Assembly (NCBI GenBank): GCA_029204225.1
Contig: CM055100.1
Span: 27,418,649-27,482,648, forward strand
Length of the DNA stretch: 64,000 nt
From: Diphasiastrum complanatum
Lineage: Eukaryota; Streptophyta; Lycopodiopsida; Lycopodiales; Lycopodiaceae
Reading direction: 5' to 3'
Shown: positions 43,628 through 56,478 of the stretch, piece after piece
Numbering within the stretch: position 1 is the first letter of the stretch
Layout of the letters: every line of letters begins with the position of its first letter
Notes under the pieces: model-generated
What the model was told of the DNA's origin: nothing
The model's input: the letters and a program-made list of their open reading frames with translations, nothing else
Databases searched by the model: none
Made by a program: the position numbers and the translations under genes

Positions 43628-44215
43628 TCACACATTTAGTTCAATGTGCTTACTCCCGGAATGAAATCTAGGGTTGGCTGATAAAGTGATGGCGCTTTGA
43701 TTATCACAAAATAATGTCGTCGAAGTATATTGATTCAGACCGATATCTGAGAGTAAATTCCTCAACCAAATTGCTTCGTTTGTAGCTTGAGAGGCTGTGA
43801 TATACTTTGATTTAGTGGAAGATAGAGCTATCAAAGATTGTCTGCGACTGTTCCAGGAAACTGGACCATTGTTGACGAAGAATGTAAATCCAGAAGTGGA
43901 TTTACGAGTGTCTACATCTCCTGCCCAACTTGCATTTGTGTAACCACTGAGTAAATTGAGTTTGTCATTGCCGACTGCTCCACAACAAATGCAAAAGTCC
44001 ATAGTAGCTCGAAGATATCTCATGACTCGAATAAGAGCCTTCCAATGTGTTATACCAGAGTTAGTCATAAACTGACTGAGAGAGCTGACTGCACAAGCTA
44101 TGTCTGGCTTGGTACAGATCATGGCATACATAAGAGATTTTATAATAAAATGGTAAGGATACTCACGCATCTGCCGCTTCTCATGAATTGTTTGGAGACA
44201 CTGGTGTTTTGACAA
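43628..44215 (-). pseudogene. C4 RT C-terminus and RNase H (195 open codons)
   Basis: Open from KHQCLQTIHEKRQMREYPY through GGYTNASWAGDVDTRKSTSG, SLIALSSTKSKYITASQ and LFCDNQSAITLSA to HIELNV. RNase H normally has D in GYSDADW and E in AEY; here these are Asn (GYTNASW) and Lys (SKYIT), so two catalytic residues are lost although the frame is open. The last ~40 residues are replaced by unrelated sequence. Confidence 0.85.
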
Positions 44216-44960
44216 TTTGAGTCATGGTTCCATTGGTGAGAGAGCTAACTCGCAATTCATCAGATTATATCTGACTAACATGTTGTAGATGTACTTTTGT
44301 TGTGTAATGTAAACCAACTTCTATTTTATGTCTCTGTGGATTTGTATACCAAGGCAGACACCCAAATCGATCATGTCGAATTCGGAAGATAGCATTGTCT
44401 TGGCTTCTTTTATCAAATCGGTACTGTTGCTTAAAAGCAATGTATCATCCACGTACAAAGTGATAATGATAAAAGACTATTGCACTGTTTTGAAGTAAAC
44501 ATTTGAATCTGAAGAGCTAGGTGTGTAGCCGTGATCAATAAGAAAAGTATTGATCATTTGAAACCATGCTCGAGCAGATTGCTTCAAGCCATAAAGCACC
44601 TTATGGATTTTATAAACATGATTGTATTTACCCTCGATAATATAACCTTTGGGTTGCACCATGTAAATGTCTTCTTCGATACTCCATTGAGATATGATGT
44701 CTGTACATCCATTTGATGTATTTCCAAATCTGTTGTAGTGGCAAATGCTAGCAAAAGTCGAATAGAAGAATGCTTGACTACTGGACTGAAGGTCTCAGTG
44801 TAATCGACATTGTATACCTGAGAAAATCCTCTAGCGACAAGTCATGCCTTTCTCTTATCGTCCATATCCGGTTCTTGATAAGAGATGAATACTCTTTATC
44901 CATAGCTTCTTTCCAGAGATCGAAATCAGGCTAACTGAGTGCCTCTTGGATAGACATCGA
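44216..44960 (-). pseudogene. C4 reverse transcriptase
   Basis: Fragments: MVQPKGYIIEGKYNHVYKIH, KVLYGLKQSARAWFQMIN, then TLYVDDTLLLS with the catalytic YVDD at about 44443-44460, and EFDMIDLGVCLGIQIHRD. The N-terminal part carries several stops and shifts between 44660 and 44960. Known role: RNA- and DNA-templated DNA synthesis. Confidence 0.85.
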
Positions 44961-46150
44961 ATCCTGAACAAGATAGGCTGCAGACTCATCGATATACCGG
45001 TTAGGTGGCCTGCTAGTTCTTGAAGATCTTCTGGGTAATAGAGGAAGTTGATCATTTCGATCATATTGTAGTTGCTGAACTGTAACATCAGCATCTTCTG
45101 ATTTGCCATTGATTCGTTGTTCATCCAAAGTAGAAGAGCTTGGACCTTCAATAGGAATAGCTGCCTGCGGAACTGGAAAGTTCAATGCGTTAGGAGATTT
45201 TGACAGGTTAGCTACATGGGGGCTGTCCTTTCCTTTGAGGTCTTGAAACTGATCTTCGATGAAGATGACATCTCAGCTAGTGAATATCTTCGACTCAATG
45301 GGATCGAACAATCTGTATGTTTGATATGAAGTAGTGTAGCTGATGAAAACACATTTGATACTCTTGAAGTCGAGCTTCTTCCTGAGATCACGAGGTATCT
45401 GTGCAAAAGTAGTACATCCAAAAATTTGTAAGTTTGATAAAGAAGGTTTGGCACCTATCCAAACTTCAAATGGTGTTTTGTCTGAGAGACCTTTAGTAGG
45501 ACATCTGTTCTAAATATAGGTTGCTGTTGAAACAGCTTCAGCCCAGAAGAACTTCGGAAGTGTTGCATGTGATAACATGCACTTTGCCAATTCAACTAAG
45601 GTTCTATTCTTTCTCTCAGCAATACCATTTTACTGAGGCGAATAGGAGGTGATATATTGTTGCTCAATGCCGTTGTTAAGGCAGTACTCGTTGAATTCGT
45701 TGGAGATGTATTCTCCCCCATTATCTGACCTCAACGCTTTGATTCATTTGCCAGTTTGATTCTCAGCGTGCTCTTTGAATTATCTGAATTTAATGAAAGC
45801 CTCTAATTTTTGTTTAATGAAATAAACAACTGTTCTTCTGAAAAATTCGTCAATGAAGGTAATGAAATACTTTGCATCTAGCAATGAAGGAGTTTGCATA
45901 GGTCCACATATATCTGTCTGAACAACATCTAGCAGATCTTTTGCTACATGCCTATGGTTTGATCTAAAAGGAATCCTGGCCTACTTTCCAAAGATGCAGC
46001 TATGATAGACAGGGAGATCGACCTTACCAGAAGGATAGTCAAGATCAAGGACCATGGATTGTCTAGACATGTTCAAAACAGATGCATAATTCAAGTGTCC
46101 TAAGCAATGATGCCATAGTTATGCTTTATTGACTAGAACAGAGGTTTTCA
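44961..46150 (-). pseudogene. C4 integrase and linker to RT
   Basis: Minus strand: RLGHLNYASV-like zinc domain, VQTDICGPMQTPSLLDAKYF, MRSDNGGEYISNEFNEY, a SPQ(N)GIAERKNRT-like Glu block, then FISYTTSYQTYRLFDPIES and DMSSSSKIS of the C-terminal region in a shifted frame, and the linker NFPVPQAAIPIEGPSSSTLD and PNRYIDESAAYLVQD. About 1.2 kb with multiple shifts. Confidence 0.85.
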
Positions 46151-46299
46151 AGGCTTGACTAGACTCAGAATAACAGTGTACCAATCTATATAAGTAAACA
46201 TGCCTCTTGTCGAGTGCAAGGACCTTATTACTCTTGTCAATAATTTTGCATTGATCAGATTCAAATTCTATCTTATGACCTAAATCTGTAATTCTACTT

Positions 46300-47325
46300 A
46301 CTGATAACAGATTTCTAGAGAGTTTAGGATCATATAAGACCTTTGATAGTAGTCTGAATTGATCATGCTGGAATCACAATCTTACAGTACCTTCACCTCC
46401 AATAGTGTGGGTACTATTGTCACCAAGATGAACAAATTTCTTCATGATGTATGGCATGTAGGAGTTGAAGATCTCATGTTGATTGGCCATGTGTTGAGTT
46501 GCTCCAGAATCGAGAAACCATGAATCATCCAAAAATGCGCTTCATCTTTGACCATGAATGTTCCTTCGTTCACTTCGACCTAGGGAGATAATGAGACTGT
46601 GTTTGCTTGTTGATCAAGTTGCTTGGCTACGTTCTTTGTTGGGAGAATTCGACAATCCTTGATCTCATGGTTATTGCGCTTGCAATACCTGCAAAACATC
46701 TTTTTCTTCGACTGTGGATTCGATTATTGTTCTTGACCTTGAGTCGGCTTTTGATTCGTATAGAGTCTGAGAGGAGGAAAAAGAGGAAGTGTCTTGATTT
46801 CTTCTATTGTCTTCTTGCAGCAACACAGTGATAACTCTAGTAAGATTTAAATCTGAGTGTGTCGATATGATCATCACCCAGTTCTCATATGTAGAGGGCA
46901 AACTTGAAAGATATGTCATAATTGCATCTTGATCATCTATGACTGATCCGACAACGACCATACTCTGAAGAGAATCACCAGTAGACATTTTGAATGTGAA
47001 GAATTTTCTTCGTAGTTGTAACTTAGTAGTTACGTCCCTCACGTCATATAGTGAGTTCAAGATGTCCCAAACGTCTCTTGATGTTTTAGCTTCAACTATG
47101 TTTCCAATCTGCGTATCTGATATATTGAGGATAATAAGCGTGAAATCTTTACCGTCCTTCAATTTCCACCTTGAGTCGTTGTCTTCAAATTTTTACTTCT
47201 GTACTTGTGACAACATCCCATAATTCATTGGCAATTAGCAAGGTCTTCATCTTAAATTTCCACAAATGATAGTTGGATCCATTCAGCTTGTTTGTGATAA
47301 GACCAGTTTTACTTTGAGAATCCAT
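46300..47325 (-). pseudogene. C4 Gag and protease
   Basis: ATG 47325 (MDSQSKTGLITNKLNGSNYH). After a frame change: MKDGKDFTLIILNISDTQIG, VWDILNSLYDVRDVTTKLQL and MVVVGSVIDDQDAIMTYLSS. Then a zinc knuckle CRYCKRNNHEIKDC and the protease WFLDSGATQHMANQHEIF. Frames shift near 47165 and after 46670. Confidence 0.88.
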
Positions 47326-47476
47326 CTGGAACTTAGTTTGTCGATTGTATCGATGACGCTAAGATGTGTTAATGCCAACAATAGGAAATCAATTCTCTAA
47401 TACTGAAGGGTTGAACAGAAGTGAAGAGTATGATATCAATTTGATATCGTGAAAGATATCAAGTATTAGAGCTTTC

Positions 47477-47795
47477 GCTCTGATATCATGTTGGAATTAG
47501 ATAAAGAAGTAGTGAAATTGCTTTGATACCACGTCGAAAAGTGGTGTGCAGAGGATAGGTCTAGTTTGAAAAGTAACGAATGAAAATAATTCAAGTGTCT
47601 AGAAAGAAAACTTTTCGTGCATGGCGGAATAAACTATCTTCATCTTTCCAATGCATGAATATGCCTATCAATTTCAAACAAGACAATAGTGATAGAAATC
47701 ACATTTGAACTTATAGTAACTAAATTTGAAATCATCAGTACTATAGTGAATACGTAGCCAAACAATTAAGCATCGAAAAATATCAGATAAATATG
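47477..47795 (-). repeat. C4 primer site, LTR stub, and adjoining LTR 'X' fragment
   Basis: The C4 primer site (plus GCTCTGATATCA, 47477-47488) is followed by only about 29 bp of its LTR (TGTTGGAATTAG...). A second primer-like GCTTTGATACCA and an LTR X copy (from 47533, CGTCGAAAAGTGGTG) come next. LTR X similarity ends near 47795. This is a recombination join between two elements. Confidence 0.7.
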
Positions 47796-49368
47796 ACTTT
47801 CAATCTTCGACTAAGATAGAATTTCTTTTCCCTCTAAATGATTGATGAAGATTTCATATCAAATTGTCTTAATGACTTTGAGAACCTTCTTCGAGTAGAT
47901 GTCTACAATTAGTAGAGTATAGATGATTCTAACACAATTATGAATTGTCTATAAATCCTTCTTGAAATCTACAAAAATTGGGTAGTGATATTTTCTACTC
48001 AGCAAGGTATAACTCTATCAAGAATAAATTTTATGTTATTATAGGAAGAGATGAGGAAGAATGACTTATCCTTTGATTCAACTTTAGAATCAAATGCTCT
48101 TTATATAAAGAATGAGAACAAAATAAGCTGAAAAACAAGCATTGCTACATGTCGATTATTAGCAGAATAAAGAGCAATCAAAATCAACCTATGATTCATC
48201 TTGCTCAACTTCAAATAAAGGTTTATATTGTAGAAGCTACAGGAAAAAAGGCAATTGTTATGTTGGAAATCAAGATTAAAATAGATATTCACAAAGCTGT
48301 GATAATTGCCCAAAAGCAAAATGGAATTAATATAGTTCAATCTTACCTTTGCAATTTCCAATAGCTAAGCAAATAGATGAACTAGACCAGTTATAGACTA
48401 ACTTATAGAGCAAAATGGACAATTATGAAAATTTACTATACTCAATTATAATGCTAAATTTCAAGCTTTATATCTTTCAAAATAAGAATACATAATCCAA
48501 CTGCATTGCCTACGTTCTAGTATCATTAAAGTTAAACGAGATAGAGCTCCAAATCATGATTTATGTCCAGGAGGACTAATCACTAAGAAAATCATTCAAA
48601 AACAATGTTCTATTTTTTGAAATACAAAGAGCAAAAAAGTCTTTAAGGAAGCTTTTAGTCTACAATTCAGGAGCTTGTAGTTATGATTTTATTGGCTTGC
48701 TTACTTGTTTGCATAAAGATGGGATTTTAGACTTCTATTTACAAAAATACCGTCTAGTGGTTGAACTATAGTTAATGCATACTAGGTTCCATACATAATC
48801 ATCATCAAAAAGTCATCGTGCATGACATGAATATTGGTCTATTTTTGCTAAAAAAAGATGTTGTAGAAGTACTTCGAAAAACATTGGTCAACACGTATGA
48901 GATTTGAATAAGGTTTGAGTTGAGTAAAGAAAAATTTGAATAATTCAAATCAAAGGAGTGTCGAATAAAGTTTGAGCAAAATTTGTATTGAATATTTTCA
49001 AACAAGATTTGCATAGTACTCTAGAAAAAATTATTTGAATGAAATTTGAGTAAAATTCGAGATAGATTCAAACAAAAGCTAACTAAAATTTGAGCCATAT
49101 TCGAGTGAAATTCGAAAAAAATTCTAAGAAATTTTGAATGTTTAAAATTTTGAATTTGATGGATCATGTTGCTTAATCCTTAATAAATATGTAGACCTTG
49201 AAATCTAGTTTTCCTATTGTTTGAATCTTGAGTAAAAAGTAGACATTCGAATTATGATCTCTACAACTTTAATCATGGGTAAAATTGTAGACCTTTCAAT
49301 GATGTTTGAATTTGATAGGTATACTGGCTGTGACATGAAGGGTTTAAGGTGTAATAAAAATTTCAACA
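47796..49368 (-). other. Probable 3' LTR region of Copia C5 and AT-rich DNA
   Basis: The right end (TGTTGAAATTTTTATTACACC on the minus strand, start 49368) abuts a polypurine tract, so an LTR begins there. Its other end is not resolved. 48880-49140 has irregular repeats of TTTGAGTAAAATTCGAG. No gene seen. Confidence 0.5.
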
Positions 49369-51990
49369 CTCCCCCTTAATTCGAAAACAAACATTTTTAA
49401 AAATTTAACATCTTGATAGACTTTGAGTGCTTACTTCTAAATAGAAACTTGGTGAAGATATCTACAATATATTTTTCTGCTACACAATAAATTAGTTCAA
49501 TTTGCTTATCCCTTGACAAAATATAAAATTGAATCTATATACACTTTGTCCTAGAGTAATATTTGAGATTTTAAGATAAATTTAAGCAACTTAAGTTGTC
49601 ATAGAACAGAATAGCAGGTAGAGGTTGAAAAATATCCAGGACAATGAGTAGAAGTTTGATCCGAATTTTCTCTTTAGTGGCCTAGGTGGTAGCAACTTAT
49701 TTGGCTTCTATTGAAGAGAGTGTGATAGACTTTTCCTTCATGTTGTTCCAAGAGATTGATCATGGAATTATGATAAAGCAATAGTCGGAAGTTGATTCCT
49801 AGAATCAGCGTCACCTCCCCATTTTAAATCAATGAATCCTTGCAAAGTTAAATTATTTTTATAATTGTCATTGTAGCATAGAGTTTCATGCTTAGTAGCT
49901 TGACCATACTTGAGGACTCTTTTCAAAGCCTTTCAATGAATCTTGTGTGGATTAGACATGTATTGGCTGAGAGTGCCAATGGTGTAGGCTAGATCTAGTC
50001 TAGTACAAACCATAACATACATAAGAGAGCCAATTAATGAGTGATAAGAAATATTCTTCATCTTATCACTTTCTTTAGAGGTTTGAGGACACATGTCCTT
50101 GTACAACTTTAAACCAAGATCTGTTGGCAAATCAATGATTGACAATCATGCATAGAAATTTTTTTCAAAATACTTTTCAAGTACATTTCTACTTGACTTA
50201 CATAAATTAACTTCTTGGATCCAACTCTAAAGATCTAGATTCCAAGAAGATAGTGAGCAAGCCTTAAAAGTATCACGTTAAATTTCTTTGAAATCTTCAT
50301 TTGCAAAAAATAACAAGCTTTAGACAAAATTAATTAGATCTTTAAAACCAAGCCCTAGGCACTTGTTTGAGTCCATATAGGACCTTGTAAATTCTACAAA
50401 CCTTATAGTTTGAATTCAGTTAAGTGAATCCTTTTGGCTAGTTCATTTTATTTTTTCATAAATAAAACCATTAAGAAACGGAGTCTGAACATCCATTTAA
50501 TGCAGTTCTAGATTTTCTACAACACTAATGGTAAGAAGTGCTATGATTGAGGTCATTTTGACTATTGGGCTAAATGTTTCAATATAGTCTACTCAAATTT
50601 GAGAAAATTCTTTGGCCACTAATCTAGTTTTTCATCTAAAAATAGTATCATAATGAAATTTCTTATTGAAAAGTCATTTACAGTCAATAACTCTTTGCCT
50701 TTAGGGAACTTTAATAAGAGTCCAAGTCTCACTTTTCATTAGTAAGTTGCATTCATATTCCATGTCTTTTCTCCAATTATCTGAATTAATGTCTTATATA
50801 GCTTCTGAAAATATGTGAGACTCTTCTATAGATGTCCAAAATTCTTGAAGAGAATACTTGTTACGTGGATGGCCTTTGAAGGGATGTATTAGTAGGCTTG
50901 TAGAAGTATAACTTTTAGAAGGTATGTCAGAACTTGATGGACTAGAAATGATTGGTGCAGGAGTAGAAAAGGATTTAGAATTATCACTAGGCTTATTTTG
51001 AATTTTGAATTTGAAGTCTAAAATTTTATATTATAGGGAGATGACATCTCTACTAACAATTTATCATATCGAGATGTGCTAACCTCTAATGCCATGGAAT
51101 ATTGCAAGTCATGGCTTGAGCCTTGTATGAAAAATCATAACTGAGTATATAAAGATAATCGTATCTCATGTCTTTGGCAAGAGCTTGATTTTTATTATCT
51201 AGAACCTAACATTCCTTGTCAATTAATCGAGTTGTATGTCCCAGGTCAACAATCTTGTTGATACACAATGATTTCTTGGTTAATCTAAGAACACAAAGCA
51301 TATTAGTAATAAGTTTCTGAGTATGGTTTTGTAGAAACAAATTGCATAATGCCTTGGCCTCTTGTTTGGTGAGAACTTGAGTCTCCTAATTAGATAATTT
51401 TGTTATGTTGTAAAGTAGTGAAGTCTTTGAACTAGCTCCTTTTAAAAGTCATATGTTGGGTGGCCCTTGAGTCAAGGTACCAACAATTTTCATCAAAAAA
51501 TGATGAAACTTCAACCAAAAAGAGCTTATGATCTTTGATTGTAGAAGGGTGGCCATGATGATCAGTTGTTGTATTTTAATAGCGTTGTTGTTTTTTGCTC
51601 TCATTGAATACTCTGGTTTCGCAATATTTAATGTAACTTCCCATGTTTCTAGCATTGAACTAGGTTTTGTTGTAGAATCTAGTTTCTATTGTATATTGTT
51701 GACAAGAGCAAACGAGTTAGCATTTTTGGAATTCTTCCTGTGATGTTTTTTCTTAGAGAAAAAACAATATTTTTAAATTTTAGATTACTTGACTTCCTTC
51801 GAGTTTCTTTTTGGAGAAAATTGGAGATCATCTTCTACAATATTAGATTAGGTTGTGTGCAAACTAATATTACTAGATATTCATAAAAACTTGGCAAACT
51901 AGATTGGAGAGTCATCTCCAACACCATCATCATCCAAAGACCCATCATCACCATAAAAAATGTTAGGACCAACATCACCATCAACAATCT
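49369..51990 (-). pseudogene. Copia element C5 polyprotein, heavily decayed
   Basis: Polypurine tract ATTAAGGGGGAG (49380-49369), then remnants in order: DIFTKFLFRSKHS (RNase H tail, about 49440), PLSYHSLIGSLMYVMVCTRL-like RT thumb (49933-50145), degenerate integrase, and WYLDSRATQHMT (51440-51480), the protease site with DSG changed to DSR. Above that (51490-51990) is Gag-like sequence with no intact knuckle. Stops are frequent throughout. It is the oldest Copia copy here by appearance. Confidence 0.75.
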
Positions 51991-52364
51991 TAGGAGCATT
52001 TTGTAAAAAATTCTCAACTTATACTAGACTAATTTTGGCTATTTTAGGCATTTTAAAGGCCAAATTTGTATATAAATTTCACATGATTTTATCACACGTG
52101 TGAAATTAGTGTACATGACCATTTTAAAGTTGGTTACAAGTTCACTTAGTCACTTGTACATACAAAAGTTCATTTTTAGCTTTACTTGGCGATTTTGGCC
52201 AATATGACTAGTTTAGGTCAAGTTTTTGGATAAGCTAGGCCAAATCTTGATAAAACTAGTGAGATTGTGTAGAAATTGTCTGTCAATTTGACAAGTGATT
52301 TGTGTGCAACTACTATCAACCTAGATGCACATTTAGGATCATCAATAGATCTTGAATTTTCTCA

Positions 52365-52376
52365 TGGTATCAGAGC
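52365..52376 (+). other. Primer binding site after an unassigned LTR end
   Basis: TGGTATCAGAGC directly follows an LTR-like end TTTTCTCA (52364). The LTR would extend left to about 52000 but its start is not clear. No coding follows. At 52535-52551 a minus-strand TGGTATCAAAG-like site precedes TGTTGG, hinting at a second LTR start. The rest of 51991-53360 is empty. Confidence 0.5.
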
Positions 52377-53359
52377 AAGGAGGCTATCAAAAATAGTGAT
52401 TTTTTCAAAAAGTAGTTATGATTGTAGGCCCATTTTAATCTAGCATGATTTGTGCATTTGTCTTTATTTATTTTGATCATATATCTCCTAACTTTCTATT
52501 GTGGTTGGTGTTGGGTGGCACAAGATTATCAACTTTGATACCACTATGTTGGATAAAAATTTATTAGGCTACGGTGACTGAGCTCGACACCTTGAGGAAT
52601 GCTTGAGTCCTATCCAAACAGAAAAAAAAGATATTGAAATATAAAGTGATCGAATAGAATTGCCAAATTTAGTATTTCTCTCAATCCATAAGGAGATCAT
52701 GTTAAAAATTTTTACAGCATGATTAACATTACTTTTTACTTTCCCAGCAAGCTATCAGACCTATAAATTGATGGCCGATGGCTTACGCTCCATCTCCATC
52801 TCCATCAAGTTTGAAGCTATTTTGACTTCTACAAACTAAGAAATATTCGTTCTCAGCCTATACTGCTTATGAGGACCTATATGAATGCTTCATGGAAGTC
52901 TAATAGACCATTTAAGATTGTTTGTAACATCACCTTTGGGCTTGGGGAGGTGTTTGCATGATTTTGGATCACATGGCCTTGAGTAAGTGCACCCTACTAT
53001 AGACCTTCAAACGCTTTGTTCTCACATGTGTGAAGCCTAGGTGTCAAACGGATGTGGCAAGCATCTTGATCACTTGGTCTCCCTCCATACTATGCTTTAC
53101 AACACCTAATTTGGTGCACTGTAGCCAAAGTTATGGTTGTTTGAAATTTTGGCAGCTTTGTGAGAAAAATTGATAAAATCTGTAATTGTTCTGATTGCAT
53201 GCTAGTCTTTTTCTTGATTTGCGGTACTGTGCTTGAATGGATTGATTGCATGTTCATTATGAGTGTGAGTTTGACATGCATGAGGGATTTACAGTCGATT
53301 TGAGTGGTCATACACATGTGCTTTGATGGTTGGGTCACAAATCGTTTTGAGGACAAAAC

Positions 53360-53840
53360 TGAAATAAGGGGGAAAATACGTTATGACCCTAATGGAGGTT
53401 TGGACCATTAGGGGGGGTGCCTTGGGACATAGGGATCAGACCTAACCTGGATAGTAGTCAAGTAGGACCATGGGGTTAGGTGACCATCTGCATGTGAGAT
53501 TAGCATGTGTGTTGCATCCTAGTATGGGATAGGATGTACATGCATTGTGCTATTGCATGGATCTTAGCTACTATGGGTTATGGATACCTACTGGACATGC
53601 ACTATAGACTGGCATGATCAATAGAGTGCTTCCATGTGGATTCGGTGCATGTGGCAGGTGGGGTTGGCTCTAAGCTCTATATATACCCTCGCCCACATCT
53701 ATGAGGATCATGGGGAAGCCTTATGGTCGTTATGCTGTCTGATTGTAAAGTGCTTCCCTTGTGATTTGCCATCTCTTGGATTGCTCGTCAAAATTGAATT
53801 TAAAAACCATCAAACAATATGAAATGGCCAGATAGAATAA
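53360..53840 (+). repeat. Ty3-like polypurine tract and 3' LTR remnant
   Basis: TTTTGAGGACAAAACTGAAA, then AAGGGGGAAAA and TTATGACC is the ending usual for plant Ty3/Gypsy chromoviruses, and the same pattern occurs at 58930-58970. A TATA-like CTATATATA lies at about 53679. The 3' limit is uncertain and no polymerase sequence is found upstream. Confidence 0.55.
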
Positions 53841-55080
53841 GTGGTGATAGAACTCTTTATCCAAATAGTGAAATCTGGTTGGATACAGTTTAAGAGTTAC
53901 TGAAATCCTATTGGTAGGGTTTCCATTCATGTAATTTCATATTCTAACGTTTTGATAGTTTTTGTTAATATTGACGGAGTAATGCCAAACCAATCAATAA
54001 AAAAAAAAAACAATCCAATTTTATTGGAAAAATTGTAATTGATAGGAACTGATCAAAAGTAAAAAACTAATTTTATTTCCTGGTTAAATTTTGTGGTGAA
54101 TTGTCTGCAAAAGGTCATACTAGTACTGTTTTTCATACTAGTGGATGATTTTTGTATATCAAAATTTCAACCCAGGTATATGATAGAAATGAAATTGTTT
54201 CAAACTTTTTTTTCTACAATAATTCACTGTTTACATTTACTAATATCTTTACATCTTCCTTGTACTTCAGCTGAAACAGATTTTAAGGGGACTAAAAATC
54301 CTAAGGGGGAAAGAAGAGTGGAAATTAATGGTAGTAAGTGTGCTCGGGAAATGTACTTCGCAATCAGTATTTTGGTAATCCCTGGGAATAATTCCTTAAT
54401 ACCATATATGAATTTCCTTGATAGAATGCATTTAGTGAAATTCTTGATTAATATGTTTGTAATCATTGAATTTATTTGCAGTTCTGGATGTCAATTGTGA
54501 TGTTAGAAGTGGAATCCGATACATGGATTACATTGGATATGTTAGTTGATAGAAGCTTGTCCCTATATTTAATGCATTAGTAGGGTTTTTAAGCTTATCA
54601 CTAATCTGATAGAATCAGAATGTAATGTTGAACCATGTCAATTCTTCTATTTAAATCACAGGATCAGGTATGGATCTATTGTATCCATCCGAAAGGCATG
54701 CCAGTCATCCAAATGAATGGATTCTCTAGTTTTTGGGAACAAGAGATAATATCCTATATGGATTATAGGACAACTAGATGATCAATGGATCTCTAGAATA
54801 TCAGATAAGGCAGTTAAGGGTTTTCTGGAAGTTAGAGTTGGTGGTATGGGAAATCAATATTTTTGGAAAGGAAATTCTAGGACTGTAAAGATCTGATTAT
54901 CAATGGAGTATTTTAGTACCTAGTCATGATATGGGAAAAAGAAAATCCATTGATAAAATGTGGGGTATTTTGGGAAATTTTGAGGTTTAATCTAGATCCC
55001 AATGTGCTACCTCACTAAACCCTCAAATCTATTTCTCCCTTACTTCTTAGTAATTTTTGGAATATTAGACATCAGAGTGG
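53841..55080. other. AT-rich DNA, unassigned
   Basis: Open stretches here (for example 54093-54500) show no family features. I see nothing else in it. Confidence 0.6.
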
Positions 55081-55125
55081 TTTATATGATTCTTTCCAGC
55101 ATGAAGTTATTCTTCTGAAAGACTG

Positions 55126-56208
55126 TTACATCATATGAATTACTACTTTGGTGAATAGACTTGCTTCGTCTGCCATGAAGCCATGGAAGTCTGGTTCCTT
55201 GAAGCCCTTTTGAGTTACTGAAATGTTTAGCATTTCCCAAAATAGTACTTGTGCATCTGTGTCTTCTTCTTTCATCTCGCAAGTTGCAATCGTCATGAGT
55301 TCTTGAACACTACTCAAAAATAATAAATGTGAGTATATTATTTGCAAAACATATCAGGGCATAAAATTGCATCCGTAGATTGTGAAAGACTTGAAGATTA
55401 TCATAACTGAATAGCATGAATAATGTCTTACCTAGGCACATATACATGTGCTGCCATAGTTGTCCACCCTTGTACACATCTCACGTGGACGATCTTCTCA
55501 AGTCACCATCTCCCGTGCGTGCCATCCGGTTGACAAGATCAACACCTGATGTTGGTCTTGTTGTGGACATTTTAAATACAAAGCAATGTTCATTATCATC
55601 TTTGCATTGCCCTGGAAATCTACTACCACAGAAAAATTTGTACACACACAATCTTTTCAGCTCCAATAAACTTGTTTCCACACCCTTTCCAACAACCTTT
55701 TTTTAGCTGTCAATAATTATTCTCTTGAATCTGCAAAAATAAATCGGTAGATAAGATTAGACAAATAATTATAATCACATTAGTGATGAGTAAAGTCTTC
55801 AACATGATGGTTTGAACACAACTTCCCTTATGCATGTAATGGTTTGTACCAATGGTTGCATTTCTCGCAAGAGTTCTACTAGTTGTTGGTGACTCATTTC
55901 AAACTTCTCACATGTTTCATCCCTTGTCATAGCCTTGATAACAAGCTCTTTGCGACTTCCATTTGTATCTTCCTAGGGCCCACATTATTATTAGTTGAAA
56001 CTACAATATCAACCAATCATTTCGTTTCCGCTATTGCAAAACGGGAAGAACCTGCTCGGACAAGATGATTGTGAAAACCTTGGTGAATCATCACCCTGGT
56101 GAAACTATTGTCACTTGGCATGCTGTAGTACACACATGCTGCACATGCTTGTGTGCAAACTAGTCTTCTTTGCAATAAAAACACTCCAGTAACCATCTGA
56201 AGAACCAC
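55126..56208 (-). pseudogene. Transposase-like repeat protein, broken
   Basis: Four minus-strand blocks read in one order: ACVYYSMPSDNSFTRVMIHQ, then GFHNHLVRAGSSRFAI (56110-56020); SRKELVIKAMTRDETCEKFE, then MSHQQLVELLREM (55960-55850); FKMSTTRPTSGVDLVNRM, then GWTTMAAHVYVPR (55590-55430); and VQELMTIATCEMKEEDTDAQ, then VLFWEMLNISV and DFHGFMADEA (55300-55150). From memory this matches a large repeat family of ferns and other seed-free plants whose central region reads like a DDE nuclease. The blocks are in different frames; some gaps could be introns, but stops make it likely dead. Class unproven. Confidence 0.55.
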
Positions 56209-56400
56209 CCAAATGAGGTCTAGTTTTCAACTCACCAGACCAACATTGTCGATTTGGTGCACCATAAGGAAACTAAATGTTTCTATCCACAAAGCTTTGT
56301 TAGCTTTCGAGTTCGAGTTTGCAGAACTTCAAGGGAATTGGCCATAGGCAAAGTCCACCCCAGAACATAATCGCCACATAACAGTTTCAGCTAAGGACAC

Positions 56401-56478
56401 TCGAAGACAAAGGTCAGATGTTCTGAACGACCGAAGGAGCTCAAAGACAAAGGTCAGATGTTCGACGACTGAAGGAGC
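56401..56478 (+). repeat. About 39-bp tandem duplication
   Basis: Two adjacent copies of TCRAAGACAAAGGTCAGATG ending GAAGGAGC (56401-56440, 56441-56478). The surrounding 56209-56734 has no recognised gene. Confidence 0.9.

Larger units (their letters stand above)
43628..47488 (-). mobile_element. Copia element C4, 3'-truncated
   Basis: Minus strand: primer site TGATATCAGAGC (47488-47477), gag, protease, integrase, RT and RNase H in Ty1/Copia order. The 3' end of RNase H, polypurine tract and 3' LTR are missing: homology to C1 stops inside HIE(L/I)R at about 43640. It is the most complete guide to the C1/C2 family. Confidence 0.9.

Noticed and set aside
54093-54500. 135-codon plus-strand frame
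   Set aside because: Hydrophobic AT-rich translation without domain, promoter or homology that I recognise.
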